Below, piece after piece: positions 1-7,552 of a DNA stretch of 11,758 nucleotides; the stretch's first letter is position 1, and each line of letters opens with the position of its first letter. Made by a program: the position numbers and the translations under genes. The stretch is from JAUNQW01 sp043424615. GTDB lineage: Bacteria > Bacillota > Bacilli > Lactobacillales > Carnobacteriaceae_A. The stretch covers positions 1 to 11,758 of the forward strand of contig JBHWOX010000023.1 in the NCBI GenBank assembly GCA_043424615.1. Direction: 5' to 3'. The notes beneath the pieces are model-generated. The model made no database searches. It was not told the DNA's origin and saw nothing but the letters and a program-made list of their open reading frames with translations.

Positions 1-345
1 TTGTCTGCACAAGAGCCTTGAATGGCTCCCCATCATCAACAGCACACAAGACTTCTCACCATCCATCACCTGCCCTTTCTACCCCCATCTCACACCTCCA
101 CCATCTTAAAGCAGAATTAAAAACAACACTGGAAAGAGTTATCATCTGGTTTGAAATTGCCAAAGGGAGTCAGGGCTGCCTGTTTCCTCATGGGGCTGTG
201 GATATTCTGGATGTAAACCACAAACTTGACTACCTCGCTCAGAATGCAGAAGGAGAAGACACAAAGGTAAAATTCAAGATAGATAAAATGATCAGTGCAG
301 ATGACCATAATTATCAAACAGAAACATAACTTTTATTCCAGAAGA
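1..345. other. CpG-depleted stretch of non-bacterial appearance, no gene called
   Basis: This stretch has only one CG dinucleotide in positions 1-360 (at 236-237), whereas 421-780 has about twelve. It is rich in CA, TG and long C-rich pyrimidine tracts around 50-110, as in methylated vertebrate DNA. A reading frame is open from the left edge to 329, but its only usable start near the edge is a TTG without a ribosome binding site. The translation (His/Ser/Pro-rich beginning, then a lysine-rich end) matches no family I recognise. The right boundary is uncertain, somewhere between about 330 and 366. The simplest reading is host or foreign sequence joined to a bacterial contig. A low-CpG bacterial or phage segment is the alternative. 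Confidence 0.5.
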
Positions 346-416
346 AAACACCCATATGATATACTGACGTACAAAGTATCTTTAAATCATCTATTAAATT
401 GGGGGGAGTTGAAACC

Positions 417-1397
417 ATGAACTCGAATTCAGTGGTTCTATTTGATAATATTGTGGCGGCTTCTCTCATGGATCAACCTTATCCTCAATCTGAAAAAACG
501 GCGGAAGCGATGGTCCAAAAATTAATGGCTTCCTATGCATGCTTCCACCACCGTGATGTCAGTCTCATCTTTGGATCCAAGGGCTTTGCTGTGCCTTTGG
601 GTGGAAAAATGAGAAAGTCAGATGATGCGCCAGCTTCTTTGATCTCTCATCCTCTGAAAGCTTTGGCTGATTTTTCTCACTTAGATTTTCAAGCGGGCTC
701 TTTTGAAAAAAACGCTCGGGCCCAGCAACTCTATCAGGCGGCAGAAGAATTAGATCAGAAATTAAATGGCGATTGCCTGATCCGCTTTTGTATGGGCTCT
801 ACTTTTACTTTAGCCGCTCAACTTTACTCACCTGAAAAAATGATGAAGGCGATGATTAAGTCTAAAGATGAGCTCCATGATTTCCTTCAAAGTTTGCTGG
901 ACTTACAGTTTGAAATGATTGATCAATTTTCACATATTCCATCGCTGATATTTCACTTGTCAGATCCTCTGGCATCTCCAGCTTTAATTAGTCCCAGCTT
1001 TTATCGTGAATTCGCTGATCCTTATTGCCGGCAGTTGGTTCAAGCCATTCACTCACACCAAAAAGAAGTGACCTTACATATTTGTGGGAATACGACCAAA
1101 ATTTTGGACGATATGGTTGAAACAGAAGTCGATATTCTTTCCTTAGACCAAGCAGTTGACTTAGGTGAAGCCAGTCAAATCATCGGCAAACGAGCAGCTA
1201 TTTTAGGAAATGTTGACCCGGTCGGTGTTTTACAAGAGGGTCAAATCAGTGATGTTCAAGAGGCGGTCAAAACAGCTTATGAAAAAGCGGGAGACCACCC
1301 TGGAGGTTTCATTCTCGGACCGGGCTGTGATCTGCCTTACCATACACCTGTTGAAAACCTACAGGCTTTTGTCCAAGCCGGCCAGCAATACTCTTAA
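417..1397 (+). CDS. Uroporphyrinogen decarboxylase superfamily protein, MtaA/MtbA/CmuA-type methyltransferase
   Basis: This 326-residue protein resembles the zinc methyltransferases that move a methyl group between a corrinoid protein and a thiol such as coenzyme M. Visible marks are the zinc-ligand pattern H221-x-C223 in HICGNTT, the later C304 in GPGCDLP followed by TPVEN, and the SDPLASPALISP segment (182-193) before a conserved F-REF-DPY. These favour the MtaA/MtbA/CmuA branch over true HemE. The ATG at 417 is chosen because GGGGGGAG at 401-408 sits 8 bases upstream; an in-frame TTG at 399 would overlap that site. Compared with methanogen MtaA, as I recall it, about 15-20 N-terminal residues are missing. 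A -10-like TATACT lies at 360-365 without a good -35. It leads a sugar ABC cluster, 77 bases before the binding protein gene. No corrinoid protein is visible nearby, so the real acceptor and substrate are unknown. Confidence 0.85.
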   Translation: MNSNSVVLFDNIVAASLMDQPYPQSEKTAEAMVQKLMASYACFHHRDVSLIFGSKGFAVPLGGKMRKSDDAPASLISHPLKALADFSHLDFQAGSFEKNARAQQLYQAAEELDQKLNGDCLIRFCMGSTFTLAAQLYSPEKMMKAMIKSKDELHDFLQSLLDLQFEMIDQFSHIPSLIFHLSDPLASPALISPSFYREFADPYCRQLVQAIHSHQKEVTLHICGNTTKILDDMVETEVDILSLDQAVDLGEASQIIGKRAAILGNVDPVGVLQEGQISDVQEAVKTAYEKAGDHPGGFILGPGCDLPYHTPVENLQAFVQAGQQYS

Positions 1398-1426
1398 TGG
1401 TCTGGCTTTTATTCCATGAGTTATTT

Positions 1427-1442
1427 AACTGCTTCGGCAGTT
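1427..1442 (+). promoter_or_regulatory. Intercistronic TTCG-tetraloop hairpin
   Basis: A perfect 6-bp inverted repeat, AACTGC and GCAGTT, closes a TTCG loop with a C-G closing pair, one of the most stable RNA tetraloops. It is not followed by a T run, so it is probably not a terminator. It lies 30 bases after the methyltransferase-like gene and 20 bases before the binding protein Shine-Dalgarno site. It could protect the 5' end of the transporter mRNA after processing, which would raise binding protein expression relative to the upstream gene. Confidence 0.5.
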
Positions 1443-1474
1443 TGATAAAAATATTATTTAATGGGGGGTAAATA

Positions 1475-2809
1475 ATGAAGAAATATATCAAATCATTATT
1501 TATGCTGTGTGTTGCTTTGTTATTTTTAGTTGGATGTAGTTCTGGCGGCGGATCTTCAGAAGAAAGTGCTAATACTGAAGAGTCAGCCACAGAAGAAAGT
1601 ACGGCTGGTTCATCAGAAGAGGCGGATAGGGAAGAATCTTCTGCTGAGGAAGAATCTGAAGAATCTACAGACGGTGGGGATGCTGTTACCCTTCAAATGT
1701 TGAGTCCTGGTTATGATGAGGGCTATTTGCAAGCTGAATTAGATGCAGCTATTGCTAAATTTGAAGAAGAAAATCCTAATATCAAAGTTGAAATTGTTTC
1801 AGCAGGTTGGGATGAATTGAACTCTAAAATTGTTCAATTATACCAAGCAGGGGAAGCGCCAGACTTGATGATGGCAGGTTCTCGTTCTATTCGTCAATTC
1901 GCTGAACAAGGGGTTCTCGAAGACTTAGGACCTTACATGACAGATGAATTCAAAGACACTCGTCTTGAACAAGTGATGGAATCTGCTCAAGTCGGTGGAA
2001 CTCAATATGGTATTCCTTTAGCCTTATCTTCGCGTGCTTTATTCTACCGCACAGATCTAATTGAAGAACCACCAACCACTTGGGAAGAGTTACTACAAAC
2101 AGCTCAACAAGTTTCAGAAGAGCATGATATGTATGGTTTTGCTATCCCGACTGATATCGGGAATGGTGCTCATGAAATTATGAACTTTATCTACCAAAAT
2201 GAAGGTCGTATGGTGGACGATAATGGTGACTTCACTGTTAACTCCGCTGAAAACGTTGAAACATTAGACTTCTTAGCTTCATTTAATGAACAAGAAGGCG
2301 TTATTCCAAATGTTGTAGAAACGGACCGCGAAGAACAAGCCACCATGTTCTCTAATGGGGATTTAGCAATGTTTGTGACAGGGTCATGGGAAAAAGAAAA
2401 CTTAGATGCGACAGCTGAAGAAGCTCCATATGGGGTGGTTGAATTACCAGCTGGTTCGACTAAAGCGGTTAACTTGGTAACAGACTCTTACCTAATGTCA
2501 TCTATCTCTGAACATAAAGAAGAAGCTTGGAAATTCATTGAATTCATGGGAACGGAAGACATTCAACGCTCTATTTCCGAAGCTTACAACTGGATGCCAG
2601 TTTTAAAAGCTGAAGTGGATGATGAACGCTTCCAAACAGACTTCATGAAACCGTTCTTAAGCATTATGGAACATGGGGTTGCTGAACCACAAGTTCCTAA
2701 CTGGGACCAATTTAACGAATCCTTCTTAATCGCAGTTCAACGTGCGGTTGGTGGAGAAGCAAGTGCACAAGAAGCATTAGATACAGCCCAAGAGGAGGTT
2801 TCTCAGTAA
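1475..2809 (+). CDS. Sugar ABC transporter substrate-binding lipoprotein
   Basis: This is a 444-residue family 1 extracellular solute-binding protein, the ligand receptor of the importer encoded just downstream. The N-terminus is a lipoprotein signal: MKKYIK charge, a hydrophobic stretch from about residue 7 to 19, and lipobox LVGC with the lipidated Cys at 21. Residues 22-69 form an unusually long Ser/Glu linker with six EES triplets. The binding domain starts near residue 70 (VTLQMLSPG) and has the typical FEEENPNIKVEI segment, YGIPLALSSRALFYRTDL, PPTTWEELL, and a late FVTGSWEKENL and EEAWKFIEFM. The start has GGGGGG at 1463-1468, 6 bases upstream. The ATG of the next gene follows the stop after one base. 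The fold is that of carbohydrate receptors. The specific sugar cannot be told. Confidence 0.95.
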   Translation: MKKYIKSLFMLCVALLFLVGCSSGGGSSEESANTEESATEESTAGSSEEADREESSAEEESEESTDGGDAVTLQMLSPGYDEGYLQAELDAAIAKFEEENPNIKVEIVSAGWDELNSKIVQLYQAGEAPDLMMAGSRSIRQFAEQGVLEDLGPYMTDEFKDTRLEQVMESAQVGGTQYGIPLALSSRALFYRTDLIEEPPTTWEELLQTAQQVSEEHDMYGFAIPTDIGNGAHEIMNFIYQNEGRMVDDNGDFTVNSAENVETLDFLASFNEQEGVIPNVVETDREEQATMFSNGDLAMFVTGSWEKENLDATAEEAPYGVVELPAGSTKAVNLVTDSYLMSSISEHKEEAWKFIEFMGTEDIQRSISEAYNWMPVLKAEVDDERFQTDFMKPFLSIMEHGVAEPQVPNWDQFNESFLIAVQRAVGGEASAQEALDTAQEEVSQ

Positions 2810-2810
2810 A

Positions 2811-3686
2811 ATGGAAAGTAGACGACGCCTTACACCCTACCTTTTAATGCTACCGGCTGTCGTCCTTCTATTAGTCTTGTATGCGATTCCTATCCTTACA
2901 ACGATTATCCAGTCTTTTAGTGAGGTTAATATGCTCACCAATACGCAAGAATTTATAGGTTTGGCCAATTATGGCCGAACCTTTTCTGATTCTACCTTTT
3001 ATCGCACATTAGGAACGACCATTAAATATACGGTCTTGACCGTCTTTTTTAAGATGACTTTAGGATTTATCTATGCTTATGCCCTATCTAGTGATATGTA
3101 TCTTAAAAAAACATTCCGCTTTTTAATGCTTATTCCTTGGGCCATTCCTCAGGTAGCTGTTGGTAGCTTGTGGACCTGGATTTTAGATGGACAGTATGGC
3201 TATTTGAATTATTTTCTTCAACAAATCGGTCTGATCTCCCAACCCCTTTCATTTTTAGCTGAACCCCGCACTGCTTTTATCTTTGTGGCTTTGGTGGATG
3301 CTTGGGTAGGGATTCCTTTGATTGCCTTGACATTAATTTCAGCCTTTGAAGCTATTCCTAAATCGCTTTATGAAGCGGCTCAAATGGATGGCGCTAATGC
3401 TTTCCACCAGTTTAAGGATGTGACCTTACCTGGTATTTCTAAGGTTTTCTTATCCCTTTTAACTTTAGTGACCATATGGACTTTTAACTCATTTAATATT
3501 ATCTGGGTCTTGACCCAGGGAGGGCCGATGCGCTCGACCGAAACATTAATTATTCGGATTTACCGCGAAGCCTTTTCAAACTTCGATATAGGAATGAGTG
3601 CGACCTTGACGGTTGTTGCAGTCTCTATCTTAACTGTCCTAACCCTGTTGTACTTGAAAGGGGGTCAAGAGAAGACAAATGAATAA
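2811..3686 (+). CDS. Carbohydrate ABC transporter permease, MalF/UgpA-like
   Basis: This 291-residue inner-membrane protein is one half of the translocation pore. About six membrane segments can be seen, roughly at 9-31, 70-92, 103-124, 155-178, 207-228 and 260-282. The EAA loop that docks on the ATPase is YEAAQMDGANAFHQFKDVTLPGI, beginning at residue 187, and the MalF-type tail WTFNSFNIIWVLTQGGP is present. There is no large extracytoplasmic insertion of the enterobacterial MalF kind, as usual for Gram-positive sugar permeases. Its Shine-Dalgarno AGAGGAGG (2791-2798) lies inside the end of the binding protein gene, so the two are probably translationally coupled. Its 3' end overlaps the second permease by 8 bases. 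Confidence 0.95.
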   Translation: MESRRRLTPYLLMLPAVVLLLVLYAIPILTTIIQSFSEVNMLTNTQEFIGLANYGRTFSDSTFYRTLGTTIKYTVLTVFFKMTLGFIYAYALSSDMYLKKTFRFLMLIPWAIPQVAVGSLWTWILDGQYGYLNYFLQQIGLISQPLSFLAEPRTAFIFVALVDAWVGIPLIALTLISAFEAIPKSLYEAAQMDGANAFHQFKDVTLPGISKVFLSLLTLVTIWTFNSFNIIWVLTQGGPMRSTETLIIRIYREAFSNFDIGMSATLTVVAVSILTVLTLLYLKGGQEKTNE

Positions 3687-4506
3687 AAGCTTAAAAAAAA
3701 TAATCAATACGGTGATCGCTGGGTTACTTGTTTTAGTTTTAATTTTTCCAATCGCTATCTTATTGAATACCTCCTTGCAAACCTACCAGCAAACTCGGCA
3801 ATGGCCACCGCTCTGGTTTTCTAATCCCCAATGGGCCAACTATGCAGAAGTTCTTGTTGGTGACCAATCCATTGTTCGTCCCTTGTTAAATAGTTTGTAT
3901 GTTTCGACCTTGACCATGATCATCTGTGTGCTAGTGGGCGTTTTAGCCGCTTATGCCGTTTCCCGCTATAAGTTTTTCGGAAATAAAACATTCTTAATTC
4001 TTGTTATTTTAACTCAAATGTTTTCACCTGTGATTCTGGTTACCCCCATGTACACTATTTTTAGAGATTTAGGCTGGATTGATTCCTTGAATGGGTTGGT
4101 CTTAGCGAATGCGGCGACCTCCCTACCCATGACCATATGGTTGCTGTATTCTTTCTTCTCTCAGGTGTCCATCACTTATGAGGAAGCAGCTTGGATGGAC
4201 GGGGCTTCTCGTTTGCGGGGAATTTTTGACGTGATTATTCCCATATCATTGCCGGGTATTTTCACAGCCGGACTCTTTGCCTTTATCATGGCTTGGGGGG
4301 ATATTGTGTTTGCTCAATCCTTCATTGTTAATCCGGAACTGCGAACCATGTCATTGGCTTTGATGAACTTTCAGGATTTATATAAAACCTCTTATGAGCT
4401 CCAAATGGCTGCCTCCGTCATTTCAAGTATTCCGACCATTTTGATTTTCCTGGCTATTCAAAACTACTTGGTCCGTGGCATGTCCAACCAAGGATTGAAA
4501 GGATAA
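3679..4506 (+). CDS. Carbohydrate ABC transporter permease, MalG/UgpE-like
   Basis: This 275-residue protein is the second permease subunit. It has about six membrane segments, near 10-32, 69-95, 103-125, 136-160, 187-210 and 240-262. The EAA loop is YEEAAWMDGASRLRGIFDVI at residues 167-186, followed by the IPISLPGI turn. NSLYVSTLTM and a C-terminal NYLVRGMSNQGLKG are typical of the MalG branch. The start overlaps the preceding permease by 8 bases, with a GGGGG tract at 3660-3664 as ribosome binding site. It would pair with the MalF-like subunit in a heterodimer and couple to the ATPase encoded four bases downstream. Confidence 0.95.
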   Translation: MNKSLKKIINTVIAGLLVLVLIFPIAILLNTSLQTYQQTRQWPPLWFSNPQWANYAEVLVGDQSIVRPLLNSLYVSTLTMIICVLVGVLAAYAVSRYKFFGNKTFLILVILTQMFSPVILVTPMYTIFRDLGWIDSLNGLVLANAATSLPMTIWLLYSFFSQVSITYEEAAWMDGASRLRGIFDVIIPISLPGIFTAGLFAFIMAWGDIVFAQSFIVNPELRTMSLALMNFQDLYKTSYELQMAASVISSIPTILIFLAIQNYLVRGMSNQGLKG

Positions 4507-4510
4507 TATT

Positions 4511-5581
4511 ATGAGTGAAATTGTATTAGATCATATTGCAAAATCATACCAAGGTAAAGACTATGCCGTTTCTGATATTAATTTACACATTCGCGATGGT
4601 GAGTTTATCATTTTTGTAGGACCATCAGGTTGCGGAAAGTCGACGACTCTTCGGATGATCGCTGGTTTAGAAGAGATCACAGAAGGAGAGCTCATCATCA
4701 ATGGTGAGCGAGCCAATGACCAATCGCCAGCTGAAAGAGATCTGGCCATGGTTTTTCAAGACTTTGCTCTTTATCCTAATATGAATGTGTACAAAAATTT
4801 GATGTACCCTTTGAAAATGCACAAGATTGATAAAAAAACAGCCGAAGCCAAGATTAAAGAAGTGTCTCAATTGCTTGGTTTGGACGATTTACTCCATCGT
4901 AAACCTTCCCAATTATCTGGTGGGCAAAAGCAAAGAGTGGCCTTAGGAAGAGCTATCGTTCGTGAGCCTAATGCCTTCTTAATGGATGAACCCTTATCTA
5001 ACTTGGATGCTAAACTTCGGGTGGACATGCGCTATGAGATTTCTCAGCTCCACAATAAGCTCGGTTCAACTGTTATCTATGTCACCCATGACCAAACTGA
5101 AGCCATGACCATGGGCGATCGGATAGTGGTGATGTCTGACGGCGCCATCCAACAAGTAGGGACACCTAATGAAATTTATGACACTCCTGCCAATGTTTTT
5201 GTTGCAGAATTTATTGGGACCCCAAAAATTAATATGTTTGACCGCCAGATTAAAGATAATCGCTTAATCTGGTCTGACCAGCAAAGCATTTCTTACTCCG
5301 ACCGACCCCTGCCTGACCAGGCGGTTAAGGTGGGCGTTCGACCTGAAAACTTACGGCTGGTGGACGGCCAAGATTATCGGGTGGAATTAATTGAAAACCT
5401 GGGGTCTGAAAAATACATCTTCTTGGAAGGAGATGGCCGGCAAGTCATTGCCCGTGTTAATTATGATGATTCAGTTGCCGTCGGAGAACAATTCAATCTT
5501 GAAATTATTCAAGCTGAGCGGGTGAATGTTTTCGCAGCAGATACTGGTCAAACTCTTGAATTGGAAAGTGTGAGAATGTAA
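4511..5581 (+). CDS. Sugar ABC transporter ATP-binding protein, MsmK/UgpC/MalK-like
   Basis: This 356-residue cytoplasmic ATPase energises the importer. Walker A GPSGCGKST is at 37-45, the Q-loop Q83 at VFQD, signature LSGGQ at 135-139, Walker B FLMDE ending at E160, D-loop SNLD at 163-166 and switch His193 in VTHDQ. A MalK-type regulatory C-terminal domain with a TOBE/OB fold occupies about 235-356, including VGVRPENLRL. Shine-Dalgarno AAAGGA at 4498-4503 overlaps the end of the permease gene. Many Lactobacillales share one MsmK-type ATPase among several sugar importers; here a dedicated copy sits in the operon. Length and motifs are complete. Confidence 0.97.
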   Translation: MSEIVLDHIAKSYQGKDYAVSDINLHIRDGEFIIFVGPSGCGKSTTLRMIAGLEEITEGELIINGERANDQSPAERDLAMVFQDFALYPNMNVYKNLMYPLKMHKIDKKTAEAKIKEVSQLLGLDDLLHRKPSQLSGGQKQRVALGRAIVREPNAFLMDEPLSNLDAKLRVDMRYEISQLHNKLGSTVIYVTHDQTEAMTMGDRIVVMSDGAIQQVGTPNEIYDTPANVFVAEFIGTPKINMFDRQIKDNRLIWSDQQSISYSDRPLPDQAVKVGVRPENLRLVDGQDYRVELIENLGSEKYIFLEGDGRQVIARVNYDDSVAVGEQFNLEIIQAERVNVFAADTGQTLELESVRM

Positions 5582-5582
5582 G

Positions 5583-6533
5583 ATGACTGCTTATTACCTA
5601 TCCGTAGACATTGGGGGCACTTTTATTAAAAGTGCCCTTTATGACCATGAAGGAAGCATGCTTCACCGTTTAGCTTCCATCCCGACCTCTTATTCAGAAG
5701 CAGGCTTGAAAGAAGCTCTGAGCCAGCTAGTGGCTGAAGGTCAGGATTATTTGGTCGACTTTCGGAAAGCTCAAAAGGGCAAGGAAGAGAAGTTGTCTGT
5801 AGACGATCAGCTGCTAGCAGGCCTAGCCCTCTCTACAACAGGAATCATTGATCCCACGACCGGGGCTTATGTGCGGTCGGGGAGCTTTCCTTTTATGATC
5901 GGCGTCAATCTCCGCCGTTATATTGAAGACCGCCACCAGCTTCCTTGCCGGGTGATTAATGATGGCCAAGCTGCTCTATGGGGAGAAATGTGGCAGGGCA
6001 ACTTGCAAGGAGTTGACAACGGACTTTTGGTCACCATTGGGACGGGCATTGTGAGCGGCCATGTTTTTAATGGGCAACCCTACTTTGGTGCTCATGGCCA
6101 AGCTGGAGAACTTAGCTCTGTGACCCAAAACGAGTATGAACCTTATTTCCCTGTTAAATACTCTTCCACCGTTTTTATTGAACAAGCAGCAGATTTGCTG
6201 GCTTTGAAAGATAAGCAAGACGGCCAAGCTGTTTTTGATGCCTTGGATCAAGGTCATAATGACTTGCGTTTAATGTTTGAATCTTATTGCCATCGTTTAG
6301 CTTTGCTGTTTTTTAATTTAACCGTGACCTTAGATCCTGAAATCATCGTGATGTCAGGGGGAATATGCAGGCAAGAGCGATTTGTTAAGGAAGTCCAGCG
6401 GCAATTCCAGCATGTTTATCGCAATAAATCAGCAGACGTCTTAGGGCCTTGCCAGACCAATCTAGCGGTGAGTGCTGTTTTGAGTGATGCGAATCTGCTG
6501 GGCGCTCTATTTTATTTGCTGGATCAGCAGTAA
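5583..6533 (+). CDS. ROK family sugar kinase
   Basis: This 316-residue protein is of the ROK fold and is predicted to phosphorylate a hexose or amino sugar with ATP. It has the phosphate-binding DIGGT at 9-13, the catalytic Asp in IND at 125-127, GTGI at 153-156, HGQAGE at 171-176 and a late MSGGI nucleotide-binding turn. It has no N-terminal helix-turn-helix, so it is a kinase rather than a NagC/XylR-type repressor. The usual ROK zinc signature after the GE motif (GH followed by CxCGxxGC) is absent and replaced by LSSV and unrelated sequence. The central loop reads GTGIVSGH where GTGIGGG is common. It starts one base after the ATPase stop codon, so it is probably translationally coupled. Substrate unknown; zinc-less ROK kinases include beta-glucoside and N-acetylmannosamine kinase-like proteins. 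Confidence 0.88.
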   Translation: MTAYYLSVDIGGTFIKSALYDHEGSMLHRLASIPTSYSEAGLKEALSQLVAEGQDYLVDFRKAQKGKEEKLSVDDQLLAGLALSTTGIIDPTTGAYVRSGSFPFMIGVNLRRYIEDRHQLPCRVINDGQAALWGEMWQGNLQGVDNGLLVTIGTGIVSGHVFNGQPYFGAHGQAGELSSVTQNEYEPYFPVKYSSTVFIEQAADLLALKDKQDGQAVFDALDQGHNDLRLMFESYCHRLALLFFNLTVTLDPEIIVMSGGICRQERFVKEVQRQFQHVYRNKSADVLGPCQTNLAVSAVLSDANLLGALFYLLDQQ

Positions 6534-6595
6534 AGGAAACTTAAATGAAAGAAAAAGGGCGCAAGCTCTAAAGAATTGAGAATGGAGAAAAGGAT

Positions 6596-7516
6596 ATGGT
6601 AAAACGTTTATTAGCCTGTGACGCTGAAGATTTTAATCACATGACTAAAGAGGAGCTCTTGCAAGCGATTCGTGCTTCGGAAGGTCGGACAATATTGGCC
6701 GAGGTCAATGGAAATGTTTCTCCCACCCCTTTTAATGTGACCAATGCGGAAATCGCCCGCGCTTTTAGTGCAGATATGATTCTGTTGAACAAATGCGACA
6801 TCCAACAGATCCATATTGGGGATTTACCGGAAACGGATGAGCCCATCCGTTTGTTGAAAAAATTAACAGGCCGGCCGATTGGAGTTAATTTGGAGCCCAT
6901 TGATCTTTCTCAAGAGACCACCCATGACCGGTCTGACATAGCGGAAGGGCGTAGGGCGACAGTCGAAAATTTCAAACACCTGCAAGCTTGTGGCTTTGAC
7001 TTTGTATTGTTGACGGGCAACCCTTTTTCAGGGGTTTCAACGGCTATGATTGCCGAAGCTATTGGAGAATGTCGCCAGCATTTTTCTGGTCTCATCATGG
7101 CTGGTAAAATGCACGCCGCAGGGATTTCTGATGATATATTTGACCGGGACATGATCGACCGATTTATGGATCAGGGCGCAGATATCCTTCTCTTCCCCTC
7201 AGCTGGGACAACTCCTGGTGTGACTGTTGACCAGCTTCGTCAAGCGACCCAGTGGGTACAAGCTCGAGGCAAATTGGTGGTAGGGGCCATTGGAACTAGC
7301 CAGGAAGCTAGCCCGCGGCCGGTCATCCGACAGATTGGTTTATGGAATAAAATGGCTGGAGTGGATATCCACCATATTGGAGCCACAGGATATGCCGGTA
7401 TGTCTCCTTATGAAAATATTTATGAATTATCCATGGCCGTTCGGGGCCTGCGTCATACAGTGCGTATGATGGCAGCTTCTAATGACCGTTTCCGACCAGA
7501 TATGAATGATTTTTAA
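6596..7516 (+). CDS. Uncharacterised TIM-barrel protein (PEP phosphonomutase-like / DUF7916-type)
   Basis: This 306-residue protein has eight regularly spaced beta strands that read as a complete TIM barrel: 31-37, 59-64, 94-99, 134-140, 165-171, 195-200, 226-232 and 256-262. Polar residues end the strands (E36, N65, N98/E100, T140/N142, K171/H173, GTSQE near 233, GATG at 262), placing a putative active site at the C-terminal face. GATG resembles a phosphate-binding turn. From memory, related Firmicute proteins are annotated 'PEP phosphonomutase' or DUF7916 and lie beside sugar transporters, but I do not see the real mutase/isocitrate lyase catalytic pattern. GGAG at 6584-6587 gives the start. 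It is the last gene before the cluster terminator, 62 bases after the kinase. An aldolase, epimerase or lyase acting on the kinase product is a plausible inference, not a demonstrated role. Confidence 0.75.
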   Translation: MVKRLLACDAEDFNHMTKEELLQAIRASEGRTILAEVNGNVSPTPFNVTNAEIARAFSADMILLNKCDIQQIHIGDLPETDEPIRLLKKLTGRPIGVNLEPIDLSQETTHDRSDIAEGRRATVENFKHLQACGFDFVLLTGNPFSGVSTAMIAEAIGECRQHFSGLIMAGKMHAAGISDDIFDRDMIDRFMDQGADILLFPSAGTTPGVTVDQLRQATQWVQARGKLVVGAIGTSQEASPRPVIRQIGLWNKMAGVDIHHIGATGYAGMSPYENIYELSMAVRGLRHTVRMMAASNDRFRPDMNDF

Positions 7517-7552
7517 GGCAGGAGATCATTTTAGTTCTGCCGAAGATTAAAT

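Noticed and set aside
18..329. 103-codon open frame at the left edge
   Set aside because: TTG start without ribosome binding site, no family resemblance, and it lies in CpG-depleted sequence unlike the rest of the window; probably chance openness.
399..416. Earlier TTG start of the methyltransferase-like gene
   Set aside because: It overlaps the GGGGGGAG ribosome binding site that is well placed for the ATG at 417.
1381..1410. GCCAG / CTGGC stem followed by TTTTATT across the methyltransferase-like stop codon
   Set aside because: Only 5 bp with a 16-base loop; too weak to call a terminator, and the transporter genes are probably co-transcribed.
1309..1590. 93-codon reverse-strand frame
   Set aside because: Antisense shadow of two well-supported genes with low-complexity translation.
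6545..6571. Tiny frame MKEKGRKL with AAGGAA upstream, between kinase and TIM-barrel genes
   Set aside because: Eight codons only; could be a leader peptide but nothing beyond spacing supports it.
7517..7541. GGCAGGA / TTCTGCC hairpin just after the TIM-barrel gene
   Set aside because: 11-base loop and no T run; the real terminator follows at 7553.
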